13,906 nucleotides of DNA from the NCBI GenBank assembly GCA_964373815.1, contig CAYJWI010000025.1, forward strand, positions 1-13,906, written 5' to 3'. Source of the DNA: UBA10205 sp964373815. Lineage in GTDB: Archaea; Iainarchaeota; Iainarchaeia; Iainarchaeales; Iainarchaeaceae. Positions 1-6,754 of the stretch are shown here, piece by piece. Below the pieces are notes generated by a model. That model ran no database searches. It worked only from the letters and a program-made list of their open reading frames with translations, and was not told where the DNA came from. Position 1 is the first letter of the stretch; each line of letters starts with the position of its first letter. Made by a program: the position numbers and the translations under genes.

Positions 1-3000
1 CCTTTCTTTTCTATTTCTGCCCAGTTGTGCGCGTTGAGGCCTTTTACCGCTCTGCCTAATGATGCCACAGTTCCGGGAGGCAGTTCTCCAAAATCTTTGA
101 GCATCTTCAATGTTGTTTTTCCGGTTTCTGGCCCCAAAGCAGCCAGTTTTATAAAAGCCCTTGTTGAATCTTCGGCTTTGTCCCCGCTTTTCGCCACGAA
201 CAGCGCCATCGAGCCAATCATGTCTGGCGAGGATTGCATGGCCGCCAAAGCCGGTTTTAGCACTTCTTCCCCAAGGGGCGCGACGGCGGATTTCAACACA
301 ACCTTTATCGTTGCAAGGCCAACATCTATTATTTCCCCCGGGATAACCGAGGCGCCGGCGGATGCTATTGCCCCGCCGTATGAAGCAAGGTCATAAACTG
401 TTGCGAGGTGGGTGAAGCCGCAGACAAAGGCGTCCGCGGCTGAATCTGTTGGGCGGAGTATGCATTTTCCGGAGCCGACGATGTCGGGGAAGAGTTCGAC
501 TGCGGGTATTACGTTGCACGCAAGGCTTGTCTCGAGGTTTCCGGGGGCGTTGTTTTCGCCAACCCCCGCGCATGCGGCGACAAAGTCGCTCGCCGTGTAG
601 GCATAGAACTTGCGGTTCACGATGTCCTTGCCGAAAACGTAAAGCGGCGCTTCGGGTCTTGAAAGCGATTCCTGCTTGAGAATGAAAACATAGTTTTTCG
701 AATGCGCGGACTCGTCACCCCAGACATTCCTGCGCACAGAATAATTCACGCCCCCTTCAGTGAAAAAACGTTCGCACGCAATCGCATTGTTGTTCGAGGC
801 AGTGCCAATGAGTATGGCAGTCTTGCCGCGAAGGGGGTTGTAAATGGACGGGTCGCATGAAACCTGCGAGGATTCGTACTCTCCCACTTCCCCGCGAATG
901 CGGTACGCGTTTTTTATCTCCTGTTTTACATAGGTTATGAGCCTTGCAAGGTTTGAATCGGCAACCACCCCGTCAGGAACGACAAACACGACGCTTTTCC
1001 CTTCAAAGGTATTCTCCTTATCCCCCATGCTAAGCGTGGACCTCACAACATAAGGCGAATCCGAGAATACTACAGTTGGCTTATTATTGTAAATTGCAGC
1101 ATGCCTTGCCATCGGCACGACAAAGTCGTCCCCCACAATCAGCACGTGCTTGCAGTACTCAACCGGGCAGCGCTTCGCGACAAAGGCGGAAACCGCTGAA
1201 ACGTAATCATTCACTGGCTTCATGGCCGGCTTGGAAATGGTTTCCCCGTAAGAGGAAAAAACCGCCCAGGGGCGCGCGGAAGACAATTCTTCATGGTAAT
1301 CCGAGAGGTCGTAAACCACCCCCTGGTTTTCGAAAGCCTTCTGGAAGAGTTTCTGCATCAAGGCATCGACGCGCGCGGAACTGGAAAACCTCTGCTTCAG
1401 GGCACTTGAGTCGGTGATGATTATCGTCTGGGGCATGGAAACATTCACTATGCGCGAAGCAGAAGAGGCTCCGCTGGAGACAGAGAAAAGGTAGGGCTTG
1501 CGCGCAGCCGTTTCATTCACTTTGTAAAAACAGAAATTGTCGCCTTTTGAAAGGGCTTTTTCCGAACCCGCAGAGCAGCCGGCCCCGAGCGCCTCGAAAG
1601 CGTTTCCATCAAATGAAATGCGGATGTTTGCGCCGTTGCCTGAGCGCAGGTTTATGCGCAATTTGTCCCCCGGCTGCCTGTAAACTGGAAGGCCGGGGGG
1701 AGCTTTTTCAATCCTTATGGAAAATTGGGCCTGCGAAGAATTGCAGAAAGCAAATCCCGAATCGCGCTGTTCGCACACGCCAATCCCGCACAAATCAGAG
1801 GTTCTCCTGTTGCTTAGTGTCGCGGAGTCGAAATAACAGGTTTCGACGACATTCGAGCTGCACCAGCTTTTCCCGACATTCGCATCAGGGCAGGAATTTA
1901 CCCCTGGGGTGACGCAGGAACTGCCGGAGCACGTCTGGGATGGAGAGCAATCGAGTTTCAGCCTCGTTTCACTATTCGGGGAACAGGAACTGCCCTGCGT
2001 TCCCGGGCTGTTGCACTTGAAAGCCCTGTATTCCTGCTTTACATCGCCATCGGAGCAGAAGGGCTGCGAAACCCAGCCTGCCTGGCCGCAATCAGAATCC
2101 GAATAGCAGGCAACATTGTCAGGGATGCAGGAGCCATTAAGGGAGCACTTTTCCGCGTAGGAGCATTCCCTGTAAAGCTGCCACTCGCCGAACCCCAAAG
2201 CCCCTTCGCAATCCTTGGAGGAGCCGGAGCAATACTGCTTAAGGTATCTGACAAAAACATCGCTGCCCTTTCCTGCCCCGTTCGGGCACCCGTATTCGAG
2301 GGACTTCTGCGTGTTGCAGACAGAGCTTGTTGGCTTGAAGGTGTTCGAGTTCGTGCTGCAGCAAACGCCTTCAGAACACCCCTCAACAACCCTGAAAAGG
2401 TTCTGGGCAGAAAACTCGTTCGGGAAAGGCGGCTTTGTGCAGGAAAAACTGTTTTGGGGGTGGCATGAGCCATCATACTGCTCTCCGGAGCACTGATCCA
2501 GCCAGGAAAAGGACTTGGCGCTATAATCCCCTATGGGGGCATTCTGCGGGATTGCGTATGAAAAGGACAGCTCTTTTCCAATGCCAGCCGCCTGGAAATA
2601 CCTTTGCGGGGCGCTGTCACATGAATAAGCGTTTGGGCCGGTTATGAGCAAATTGCCTTGGTAAAATGATGAATCGAAAACTGGGTTCGCAAACCTTGCC
2701 TTGATGGCCAGTGTTTTTCCCCTTCCAGCGTTCCCGGAAGCGTCAACGCCTTCAACAATAATGTTCACCGGCCTCGAAATCTCGGTTTCGAAGACAAGGT
2801 TTGAATCCAGGCCTGTGCTGCCTGCAACTACCTCAAGCCCGAAAGCATGCGAAACAATGGTCTCGTTTACGGCAAGGAGCAGCTCTGTTGAATGGTTTCC
2901 CAAGCCAAGCTGGTTCTGGTCGGCGGAAAGCGCGATATAACCAAACCCTCCGGGCTGGACTTCGGAAGGATAGCCTGCCTTCAGCCACGGAGCGGAAGCG

Positions 3001-5099
3001 TAATCCTTTATCAGGGCCTTCTCTGGGGAATTGTTGTAAATTTTTATCCTTGTTTCGAACTGGCTGTCATCCAAGCCAACCCTTGCTTTCGTTGAATTGC
3101 TTGTTGCAACAATGGTCCGCGAAGTGAAAAGGCCTATTTCATCCAATGCGGCGAGCGCATCAACCAGTCCGAAGCCGTACAAGTCATCCTTGCCCGGCAG
3201 GCCGAGGTCTTTTGCGGTCTTTGAAAGTATTAACTTGGCTTCGCGCGGGGTGAGCATTGGGTTTTTTTCAAGCATCAGGGCAATGGTGCCGGTTACAAAT
3301 GCCGCGCTTGCCGATGTGCCGGAAGCTTCATGGACCGAGCCGCCTAACCAGGAACTTGAAATGCTTGTCCCGGGGGCGACAAATTCTGGCTTGGAGCCAA
3401 AGCCTTTGGCAAAACCCCTTGAGGAAAATTTTGCAATCGCGTTATTCCCATCGACCGAGCCGACAGTGATTGCCTGCTCCAAATTACCGGGAAAAGTCAG
3501 GCCTGAGTAGCCATTGCATGAAGGGTCTGGTTCCTCGACCCCGCAGTTGCCGGCGGAAACCACGACTATTATGCCAAGCGCTTCCGCTTCCTTTATAGCG
3601 CGTTCAAGTGGTGTGTTTTCCAGTTCTGCTGGGGAGCCAAAACTCAGGTTTATTATCCTCGCGCCATCATCGGTTGAAGCATTGTTATCAGGGTTTACCG
3701 CGAAGTTCAGCGCCCTTAGTATAGAGGAGAGGGTTCCTTTCCCATCCCTGCCAAGCGCTTTTGCGCTAATCAGCAGGCTTTCAGGGGCCACACCCACAAA
3801 CCCGTTGCCTGCAGCCGAGCCTGCAATAATGCCTGCAACATAGGTGCCATGCCCGTGCTCGTCTGAAGGGTTGCTGCCGGTGGAGAAATCCGCTTCTGCC
3901 ACGACCCTGCCATTGAGCATCGGGTGGTCTTTTTCAATTCCCGTATCGATAACCGCTACCCGGATGCCCCTGCCCTTGTAAACAGGGTTGCCGGCCAAAG
4001 CGGCATTGATTTGGCCAAGCGGGCCTGCGAATTGCTGGATTGACACTTCCCTGTCGGGGGAAATACTGCCCACATCGCCGGAAAGGGCAAGGCCGAAAAC
4101 CTTCGAACCCGGCAGCTCTGCCACAATGAAATCCCCTATCGCGCCGGCAAACTCCGCTTTCCCGCCGAGCTGATTTATTCTTGCCGCAATCGGGAGCAGG
4201 GCATCTTCGTTCTCCGCCTGCACTATAATACTTGTTTTTTCATCAGAATTAGTGGAAATGGATTCATCAATTTTTTCCGAAGCGGCCGAAGCATCTTCAT
4301 TGCTAGGGCTTGGCGATATCCCGGAAAGCGCGGAGCCGGAAACATCCAATGAGGTTTCCTCGCACCCAAAGCAAAGCCCCCAGGACTGCTCGAGCTTCTT
4401 CTCCAGGAATGGGGTGAGTTCGCTTTCTTCCAGGCCGAAATAAAACTTATCTTCCGTTACAGCATGTTCCTCATCCAACACTTCGTTGGGGCCTTCTGCA
4501 ATGAGGGGGGCTTTTTCCCCTCCGCTGGAGGCAGAACCGGCACCGGAAGCCTGCGAAGAGCCGCCGCTTTCAGAGCCCCCTCCGGAGCCTGCGCCTGAAC
4601 CGCCACCGGAAGAGCCTGAACCGCCGCCATCGCTGGAAGAGCCACCAGAGCCGCCGCCAGCACCACCGCCGGCAATTCGCCAGTCAATTCCGAGGGAATC
4701 AGCCTGCTTTCTTTGGGCTAATTGTTCTTCCGCCTTTTCCCGCAGGAAGGGGTTCAATTCTGAAATGCACTTGCCGTAAAACCTCTCAATCTCCGGGCAA
4801 TCGGCATTGCCCTCGTCAATTTGACCCTTGTCAATCTGGTTTTCAGGCGAATCTTCCCCCCAAAAAACAGGCATTTCAATGGCGGCCAGAACTTCACTGG
4901 CCATATACGGCAATTCCGAAATGCTGTTTTGGAACTCTTCAACACTATCCTGGGCGCCCAAAATCGTGGCGAAACCAAGGGCATTTTTCCCTGAAAAGCC
5001 TACGGCAAGCAGAAAAACGATTATTGAAAGGGCTGCCGCTGTGAATAAAACACGCAAAGGCCGCTCAAGCCCTGCCCTGCCCGCATTTTGTTCCGGCAT
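1..5099 (-). CDS. Giant membrane-anchored subtilisin-like (S8) serine protease, 3'-partial
   Basis: The frame is open from an ATG at 5099 to the left edge, about 1,699 codons without a stop, so the C-terminus is missing. Residues about 15-35 are a hydrophobic signal/anchor segment; about 144-194 form a Gly/Ser-rich linker. Residues about 288-350 resemble an S8 inhibitor/propeptide (I9-like) fold. The S8 domain is intact: Asp385 in VAVIDTG, His417 in HGHGTYVAG, oxyanion Asn518 in VSAGN, Ser596 in SGTSASAA (the usual Met and Pro after GTS are Ala). Beta-rich sequence follows, then a Cys-rich stretch at about 870-1120. Residues about 1200-1500 are alpha/beta with HVLIVGDD near 1317-1325, faintly like C25-peptidase or archaeal S-layer modules (inference). 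The protein is probably exported and self-processed, acting on the cell surface. It starts 6 bases after the winged-helix gene, so the two are probably cotranscribed. The S8 assignment is firm; the C-terminal modules are not. Confidence 0.93.
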   Translation of the reverse strand, partial: MPEQNAGRAGLERPLRVLFTAAALSIIVFLLAVGFSGKNALGFATILGAQDSVEEFQNSISELPYMASEVLAAIEMPVFWGEDSPENQIDKGQIDEGNADCPEIERFYGKCISELNPFLREKAEEQLAQRKQADSLGIDWRIAGGGAGGGSGGSSSDGGGSGSSGGGSGAGSGGGSESGGSSQASGAGSASSGGEKAPLIAEGPNEVLDEEHAVTEDKFYFGLEESELTPFLEKKLEQSWGLCFGCEETSLDVSGSALSGISPSPSNEDASAASEKIDESISTNSDEKTSIIVQAENEDALLPIAARINQLGGKAEFAGAIGDFIVAELPGSKVFGLALSGDVGSISPDREVSIQQFAGPLGQINAALAGNPVYKGRGIRVAVIDTGIEKDHPMLNGRVVAEADFSTGSNPSDEHGHGTYVAGIIAGSAAGNGFVGVAPESLLISAKALGRDGKGTLSSILRALNFAVNPDNNASTDDGARIINLSFGSPAELENTPLERAIKEAEALGIIVVVSAGNCGVEEPDPSCNGYSGLTFPGNLEQAITVGSVDGNNAIAKFSSRGFAKGFGSKPEFVAPGTSISSSWLGGSVHEASGTSASAAFVTGTIALMLEKNPMLTPREAKLILSKTAKDLGLPGKDDLYGFGLVDALAALDEIGLFTSRTIVATSNSTKARVGLDDSQFETRIKIYNNSPEKALIKDYASAPWLKAGYPSEVQPGGFGYIALSADQNQLGLGNHSTELLLAVNETIVSHAFGLEVVAGSTGLDSNLVFETEISRPVNIIVEGVDASGNAGRGKTLAIKARFANPVFDSSFYQGNLLITGPNAYSCDSAPQRYFQAAGIGKELSFSYAIPQNAPIGDYSAKSFSWLDQCSGEQYDGSCHPQNSFSCTKPPFPNEFSAQNLFRVVEGCSEGVCCSTNSNTFKPTSSVCNTQKSLEYGCPNGAGKGSDVFVRYLKQYCSGSSKDCEGALGFGEWQLYRECSYAEKCSLNGSCIPDNVACYSDSDCGQAGWVSQPFCSDGDVKQEYRAFKCNSPGTQGSSCSPNSETRLKLDCSPSQTCSGSSCVTPGVNSCPDANVGKSWCSSNVVETCYFDSATLSNRRTSDLCGIGVCEQRDSGFAFCNSSQAQFSIRIEKAPPGLPVYRQPGDKLRINLRSGNGANIRISFDGNAFEALGAGCSAGSEKALSKGDNFCFYKVNETAARKPYLFSVSSGASSASRIVNVSMPQTIIITDSSALKQRFSSSARVDALMQKLFQKAFENQGVVYDLSDYHEELSSARPWAVFSSYGETISKPAMKPVNDYVSAVSAFVAKRCPVEYCKHVLIVGDDFVVPMARHAAIYNNKPTVVFSDSPYVVRSTLSMGDKENTFEGKSVVFVVPDGVVADSNLARLITYVKQEIKNAYRIRGEVGEYESSQVSCDPSIYNPLRGKTAILIGTASNNNAIACERFFTEGGVNYSVRRNVWGDESAHSKNYVFILKQESLSRPEAPLYVFGKDIVNRKFYAYTASDFVAACAGVGENNAPGNLETSLACNVIPAVELFPDIVGSGKCILRPTDSAADAFVCGFTHLATVYDLASYGGAIASAGASVIPGEIIDVGLATIKVVLKSAVAPLGEEVLKPALAAMQSSPDMIGSMALFVAKSGDKAEDSTRAFIKLAALGPETGKTTLKMLKDFGELPPGTVASLGRAVKGLNAHNWAEIEKK

Positions 5100-5105
5100 C
5101 TTTTT

Positions 5106-5408
5106 TCACGCTTTTCCAAGCAAAATTTTTTTTTCCTCCACTGGAACAGAATCCTTAAAAATCAGGGATGAAAGCGCTTCCTCAAAATTCCGGAGAAAAC
5201 ACAGGCCATCGCCAATTGAAACGATTTTTCGCTTCTCGAGCGATAAGATGGCAGGCATGAGCTCTTTGTAATCCATCCCGGTTTCGGCTGGGAGGGCTTC
5301 AATTGGGCATATCATCGTGCGGCGGAGCGCTGAAAGCAGCCTTGCCTCCTCAAGCGAAATCCTCTTTTCCAAAGCAAGCCTGAACAATGCTGATTCTAGA
5401 AGGTTCAT
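5106..5408 (-). CDS. Small winged-helix-like protein preceding the protease
   Basis: This 100-residue protein has no family I can name. Residues 22-31, 36-43 and 46-60 look like three helices, with DYKELMPAILSLEKRK fitting a recognition helix. KIVSIGDGLCFL at 61-72 fits a beta wing, so a winged helix-turn-helix is a reasonable structural guess. The start was placed at ATG 5408. The same frame stays open upstream to 5741, but that extension crosses a hairpin region and opposes the plus-strand gene at 5617. GGTG lies 7-8 bases before the chosen ATG, a plausible ribosome site. The TGA stop is 6 bases before the protease start, so the two probably share a transcript. It may regulate or accompany the protease; that link rests on position only. 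Confidence 0.7.
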   Translation of the reverse strand: MNLLESALFRLALEKRISLEEARLLSALRRTMICPIEALPAETGMDYKELMPAILSLEKRKIVSIGDGLCFLRNFEEALSSLIFKDSVPVEEKKILLGKA

Positions 5409-5423
5409 GAAGGCACCAAGTAT

Positions 5424-5447
5424 AACCCCCTGCTTGCGCAGGGGGTT
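5424..5447. repeat. Perfect 10-bp hairpin in the leader of the winged-helix/protease operon
   Basis: AACCCCCTGC (5424-5433) and GCAGGGGGTT (5438-5447) form an uninterrupted 10-bp stem around the 4-base loop TTGC. On the plus strand it is followed by a T run (5446-5450) and would look like an intrinsic terminator, but no plus-strand gene precedes it. On the minus strand it sits about 15 bases before the ATG at 5408, just ahead of the GGTG ribosome-site candidate. A leader structure that affects translation, or a barrier to antisense transcription, are both possible. Confidence 0.75.
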
Positions 5448-5496
5448 TTTGCGGGCAGAAATTCTATCCTGCCAAAAACATTGGCCTTGCCTGGGG

Positions 5497-5504
5497 TAAT
5501 ATAG
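5497..5504 (-). promoter_or_regulatory. Candidate TATA box for the winged-helix/protease operon
   Basis: Read on the minus strand this is CTATATTA, the best TATA-like element upstream of the ATG at 5408. With the usual spacing of about 25 bases, transcription would begin near 5475. That gives a leader of roughly 65 bases containing the hairpin at 5424-5447. The other promoters in this window imply leaders of 0 to about 25 bases. Confidence 0.4.
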
Positions 5505-5537
5505 CTGAGGTTGAAAAGCAGTCAACGCAGAGGTTGA

Positions 5538-5571
5538 TTTATGGCTTTGGCCCGAAAGCGGGAGCCATAAA
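5538..5571. repeat. Two-tier inverted repeat in the divergent promoter region
   Basis: TTTATGGCT (5538-5546) is complementary to AGCCATAAA (5563-5571), nine perfect pairs. Inside, CCCG (5551-5554) pairs with CGGG (5559-5562) around an AAAG loop. The 4 unpaired bases TTGG (5547-5550) form an asymmetric bulge between the two stems. It lies 8 bases upstream of the TATA box of the plus-strand gene at 5617 and about 33 bases beyond the minus-strand TATA candidate. It could be an operator or a structured RNA element. Confidence 0.6.
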
Positions 5572-5579
5572 ACATAGCG

Positions 5580-5587
5580 TTTAAATA
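5580..5587 (+). promoter_or_regulatory. TATA box for the small gene at 5617
   Basis: TTTAAATA is centred about 33 bases before the ATG at 5617. This is the distance expected for an archaeal promoter giving a leaderless or very short-leader transcript starting near 5609. Confidence 0.6.
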
Positions 5588-5616
5588 GGAGAAAAACCCC
5601 AATAGGTTTGATTTTA

Positions 5617-5796
5617 ATGGAACTAGGGCCGCCCACGGAGAAGCTTCGCAGAAAGCTTTTGGACCAGGAAATGAGGCTGCGCAAGAAGCAGCCCGAGCAC
5701 TGGGCAAAAACAAAGTACAGGAAATACGCAAAGCCGTTCACTGAAGAGGAGCTGGAGAAGATAAAGGCGCTTGAGAAGAAGCGGAAGAAGAAATGA
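5617..5796 (+). CDS. Small basic helical protein of unknown function
   Basis: The 59-residue product is very rich in Lys, Arg and Glu and has only one aromatic cluster (HWAKTKYRKYAKPF, residues 28-41). The second half, from TEEELEKIKALEKKRKKK, is a strongly charged helix ending in a polybasic tail. That composition suggests binding to RNA, the ribosome or DNA, but I do not recognise a family. ATG 5617 was preferred over an in-frame TTG at 5608 because it fits the TATA box at 5580-5587. The gene is divergent from the winged-helix/protease pair and shares its upstream region, including the inverted repeat at 5538-5571. Codon usage looks like a real gene: Lys is mostly AAG and Glu mostly GAG. 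Confidence 0.65.
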   Translation: MELGPPTEKLRRKLLDQEMRLRKKQPEHWAKTKYRKYAKPFTEEELEKIKALEKKRKKK

Positions 5797-5865
5797 GGCG
5801 TTCCAAATCTATCAAACTTAAGAGTTTAGTTTAAAATGGGGTCAAATTGTCGTTTTTGGGATAAT

Positions 5866-5873
5866 TTTATATA
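5866..5873 (+). promoter_or_regulatory. TATA box for the 49-residue ORF at 5907
   Basis: TTTATATA is a near-consensus archaeal TATA element. A start about 25 bases downstream falls near 5895, about 12 bases before the GTG at 5907. It lies in an AT-rich gap (5797-5906) after the preceding small gene, which suggests independent transcription. Confidence 0.55.
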
Positions 5874-5906
5874 GTTTTAGCGTGGATATTGTATTGTAGT
5901 GGTTTT

Positions 5907-6056
5907 GTGCACCAGAAGACCGTTGAAAAAGAGGTTCGCCCCAAGGCTGGTAGAATGCTTTCCAAAGAAGCTTTAGGTATTATTGAAGCCAGAAAGGACC
6001 CTGAGTTCAGGAAGTTCATACGGGCTTTTGTAAAGTACCACACAGGCTCAAAGTAA
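5907..6056 (+). CDS. Small basic ORF, GTG start, convergent with a PIN gene
   Basis: The ORF encodes 49 residues, beginning (M)HQKTVEKEVRPKAGRMLSKE and ending in a helical FRKFIRAFVKYH segment. It is basic with alternating charged and hydrophobic residues, so it looks like a genuine small helical protein. I recognise no family. The GTG at 5907 fits the strong TATA box at 5866-5873; an internal ATG at 5955 is the alternative. Its TAA ends 9 bases inside the 3' end of the oppositely oriented PIN nuclease gene. A role as an antitoxin or antisense regulator for that nuclease is possible, but the tail-to-tail layout is not the usual toxin-antitoxin order. This is inference only. Confidence 0.5.
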   Translation: MHQKTVEKEVRPKAGRMLSKEALGIIEARKDPEFRKFIRAFVKYHTGSK

Positions 6057-6539
6057 TTTTCCAAATTGCCGAAGCGAGTAGAATTTCGGCGTTTTCAGCC
6101 CGTTCTGCGCATTGACCTTATTGTATGATTCTATTGCGCTCCGAGACAGCATCGAGTGGTTATCATCTGAAACGAGGACATCGAGGCGGTTGAGACTAGC
6201 GCATGCAACAATGAGAAAATCGGTTGACAGTTTTCTTTTTGATATCCCGCCCGAGTAATTGTTCAAGTATTCTTGCCCAAGGACTTCCACAAGCCTTGTG
6301 AGCGGGAGATTGCGGCCTTTGGTCAATTTGTCATAGTAATTCAACAGCAGATTCCGAAGTTTTGCGCCATTTCGGGTTGCGCCCTTTGGAGTATCCCGAA
6401 GCTCCTGCCTTACAATACTCAAACCATAAATGACCACATTGCCAGAAGATTCGATTTTTGAAAACAATTCCGGCGAGGCTTCTTCTGCAAGCAACCCATA
6501 ACTGTTCGTGTCAAGAAGAATGCGAATAGGGATATTCAT
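6048..6539 (-). CDS. PIN-domain protein, predicted ribonuclease (VapC-like), solitary
   Basis: The 163-residue protein has the acidic residues expected of a PIN-family metal-dependent RNase: Asp10 in RILLDTN, Glu46 in RQEL, Asp107 in LSTDFLIVACA, and Asp125/Asp126 in LVSDDNH. Many VapC toxins are near 130 residues; this one has extra helical sequence between about 50 and 100. No RHH or AbrB-type antitoxin gene precedes it, so it may be an orphan toxin or a PIN RNase for RNA processing. Read on the minus strand, ATTTAAGG at 6562-6569 is a TATA candidate 27 bases before ATG 6539, which suggests its own leaderless transcript. The last 9 bases overlap the convergent ORF ending at 6056. The fold assignment is strong; the toxin role is uncertain. 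Confidence 0.85.
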   Translation of the reverse strand: MNIPIRILLDTNSYGLLAEEASPELFSKIESSGNVVIYGLSIVRQELRDTPKGATRNGAKLRNLLLNYYDKLTKGRNLPLTRLVEVLGQEYLNNYSGGISKRKLSTDFLIVACASLNRLDVLVSDDNHSMLSRSAIESYNKVNAQNGLKTPKFYSLRQFGKLL

Positions 6540-6561
6540 GCAACAATTTTAGCAACATAAT

Positions 6562-6569
6562 CCTTAAAT
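6562..6569 (-). promoter_or_regulatory. Candidate TATA box for the solitary PIN gene
   Basis: Read on the minus strand this is ATTTAAGG, centred about 27 bases from the ATG at 6539. The spacing matches a leaderless archaeal promoter. The sequence match to a TATA consensus is moderate. Confidence 0.4.
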
Positions 6570-6662
6570 GAAATAGTGGCTCCGTCCCTATAACCCCGTG
6601 AATTTACTCCGCGGGCTCTTCGCCTTGTGGCTTCGAGCCGCGCAGTATCATTCACATGGACT

Positions 6663-6680
6663 ATTTTTCATGAGAAAAAT
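6663..6680 (-). terminator. Hairpin/T-run, candidate end of the exosome superoperon
   Basis: ATTTTTC (6663-6669) and GAAAAAT (6674-6680) form a perfect 7-bp stem around ATGA. On the minus strand it gives a T run about 75 bases after the DHH stop codon. Archaeal RNA polymerase often terminates at such U tracts, so this is a candidate terminator. The stem is AT-rich and weak. Confidence 0.3.
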
Positions 6681-6754
6681 CACAGCCGCCGTTCATCTGC
6701 GGACACAAAGATGCCAGCTTGGCAAATCGCAGTATTCTCGGCGGCAACAATAAA

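Larger units (their letters stand above)
6540..6754. other. 215-base spacer with no supported gene
   Basis: This lies between the DHH gene stop and the PIN start. It contains a GC-rich part (about 6585-6650) with short self-complementary pieces such as GGCTTCGAGCC, which I could not fold into a tRNA. It also has an AT-rich hairpin at 6663-6680. No ORF in it looks coding, and I found no paired C and D box motifs. It may hold the 3' untranslated end of the exosome operon or an unrecognised small RNA. Confidence 0.4.

Noticed and set aside
4486..4779. Plus-strand ORF rich in Pro and Glu repeats
   Set aside because: It is the antisense reading of the protease's Gly/Ser linker, so the repeats come from that linker.
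5446..5450. Intrinsic terminator for a plus-strand gene at 5424-5450
   Set aside because: No plus-strand gene lies upstream; everything to the left is coded on the minus strand, so it is listed as a leader hairpin.
5409..5741. Upstream extension of the winged-helix gene to a start at 5741
   Set aside because: The extra residues read through two hairpins and a promoter region, and oppose the plus-strand gene at 5617. The ATG at 5408 has a plausible ribosome site.
5867..6064. Minus-strand ORF of 65 codons opposite the 49-residue ORF
   Set aside because: The plus-strand ORF has a well-placed TATA box and a charged helical composition. The minus one lacks a promoter and overlaps the PIN gene's end.
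6585..6660. Possible tRNA, because of the TTCGA-containing hairpin
   Set aside because: The T-loop bases do not line up with the consensus, and no matching acceptor, D and anticodon arms could be placed on either strand.
6641..6735. Direct repeat CGCAGTAT (6641-6648 and 6728-6735)
   Set aside because: Eight bases is within chance, and nothing nearby suggests an insertion or attachment site.
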